From an uncultured Clostridia bacterium (GTDB lineage: Bacteria > Bacillota > Clostridia > Christensenellales > Borkfalkiaceae), in the NCBI GenBank assembly GCA_937920115.1, contig CALGVF010000075.1, positions 1 to 6,447 on the forward strand: DNA of 6,447 bases, read 5' to 3'. Each line of letters starts with the position of its first letter. Positions within the stretch are counted from its first letter, which is position 1. Of the stretch, positions 6,101 to 6,447 are shown piece by piece. A model generated the notes under the pieces. It worked only from the letters and a program-made list of their open reading frames with translations, did not search any database and was not told the origin of the DNA. A program made the translations under genes and the position numbers.

Positions 6101-6118
6101 GAAATTTAATTAAATTTC
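6101..6118. promoter_or_regulatory. AT-rich 18-base palindrome upstream of a promoter, possible operator
   Basis: GAAATTTAATTAAATTTC is perfectly symmetrical and lies 22 bases upstream of the -35 box at 6141. The motif AAATTTCAAAA in its right arm recurs at about 6178-6188, between the -10 box and the start codon. A dimeric regulator could bind here, but in such AT-rich sequence a chance palindrome or an UP element is also possible. Confidence 0.35.
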
Positions 6119-6140
6119 AAAATTTCAATATCAAAAACCC

Positions 6141-6169
6141 TTGACAAATCATTTTTCCCGTGGTATGAT
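6141..6169 (+). promoter_or_regulatory. Near-consensus sigma-A promoter for the last gene
   Basis: Perfect TTGACA (6141-6146), a 17-base spacer, and TATGAT (6164-6169) preceded by TGG (extended -10). Transcription would start near 6176, giving a leader of about 28 bases. This is the strongest promoter in the window. Confidence 0.85.
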
Positions 6170-6203
6170 ATTTATATAAATTTCAAAAAAGGACGTGTGT
6201 CAA

Positions 6204-6447
6204 GTGGAACTACAATCTCTCGCAAACATAATACAAGGCAACATTCCGACACGAATAGAAGTTACAACAGGTCAATCCATTGAAACGATTACAATGCAAG
6301 AACTCAACTACATTGCCAACGTTTCGGACGATTTGCCTATCGCAAAATATATAACAGTTCAAGGCGATAAAATCGAAACTTACTCTTTAACAAAAGAATA
6401 CGACGTAGTTGTCGGATTGAGTTCGGGCAAAGCAATCGTGATTGAAA
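6204..6447 (+). CDS. Unrecognised protein, N-terminal 81 codons, open at the window end
   Basis: I do not recognise this gene. It opens with GTG at 6204-6206, preceded by AAAAAGGA (6186-6193) at a ten-base distance. An in-frame GTG at 6195 is too close to that site. The visible product begins MELQSLANIIQGNIPTRIEV, has no signal peptide or membrane segment, and alternates short beta-like stretches (TRIEVTT, KYITVQG, YDVVVGLSSGKAIVIE). The frame is unbroken to the last base, so the gene continues beyond 6447. Codon use (frequent GCA, GAA, CAA; moderate GC) is closer to the ktrB side than to the AT-rich R-M pair. It may therefore be a resident gene next to the right end of the island. The strong promoter at 6141-6169 implies good expression. 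Confidence 0.68.
   Translation, partial: MELQSLANIIQGNIPTRIEVTTGQSIETITMQELNYIANVSDDLPIAKYITVQGDKIETYSLTKEYDVVVGLSSGKAIVIE

Overview
The window looks like an accessory segment of a low-to-moderate GC Gram-positive (Firmicutes/Clostridia-like) genome. The support is a KtrB-type potassium transporter followed by its KtrA partner, strong AGGAGG-type ribosome binding sites, extended -10 promoters, and a large serine recombinase of the kind common on clostridial mobile elements. No RNA gene is seen, so a species cannot be named.

Layout. On the minus strand at the left, ktrB (145-1473) and the first 43 codons of ktrA (to position 130, running off the left edge) form a housekeeping K+ uptake operon with its own promoter near 1501-1506. 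A 51-codon minus-strand gene of unknown function (1582-1737) follows. A 336-base gene-free stretch (1738-2073) then separates it from a divergent, complete large serine recombinase (2074-3702). That stretch holds a 24-base direct repeat spaced 51 bases apart and a large, imperfect, nearly symmetrical inverted repeat (about 1885-2052). The 3' end of the recombinase frame runs through a perfect 38-base palindrome and a GC-rich structured block.

A strong promoter at 3790-3818 then drives an AT-rich Type II restriction-modification pair: a beta-class DNA methyltransferase (3844-4768) and a probable restriction endonuclease (4772-5931). Both are broken. The methyltransferase has two in-frame TAG codons, a damaged catalytic motif IV (DPCY instead of DPPY) and a 3' frameshift. 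The endonuclease has a frameshift about 15 codons after its start. The base composition differs from the flanking genes, so the pair looks acquired and then inactivated.

To the right (5932-6203) lie a 12-base-arm inverted repeat around GTGTCCCC, a strong terminator hairpin, an AT-rich perfect palindrome and a near-consensus promoter. This promoter leads into an unrecognised gene (from 6204) that is still open at the window end.

The simplest reading is a recombinase-carried island, between ktrB and the last gene, that brought a now dead restriction-modification system. I found no convincing new defence or other system. The most unusual items are the inverted repeat between the small gene and the recombinase, the palindrome inside the recombinase 3' end, and the precise lesions in the R-M pair.
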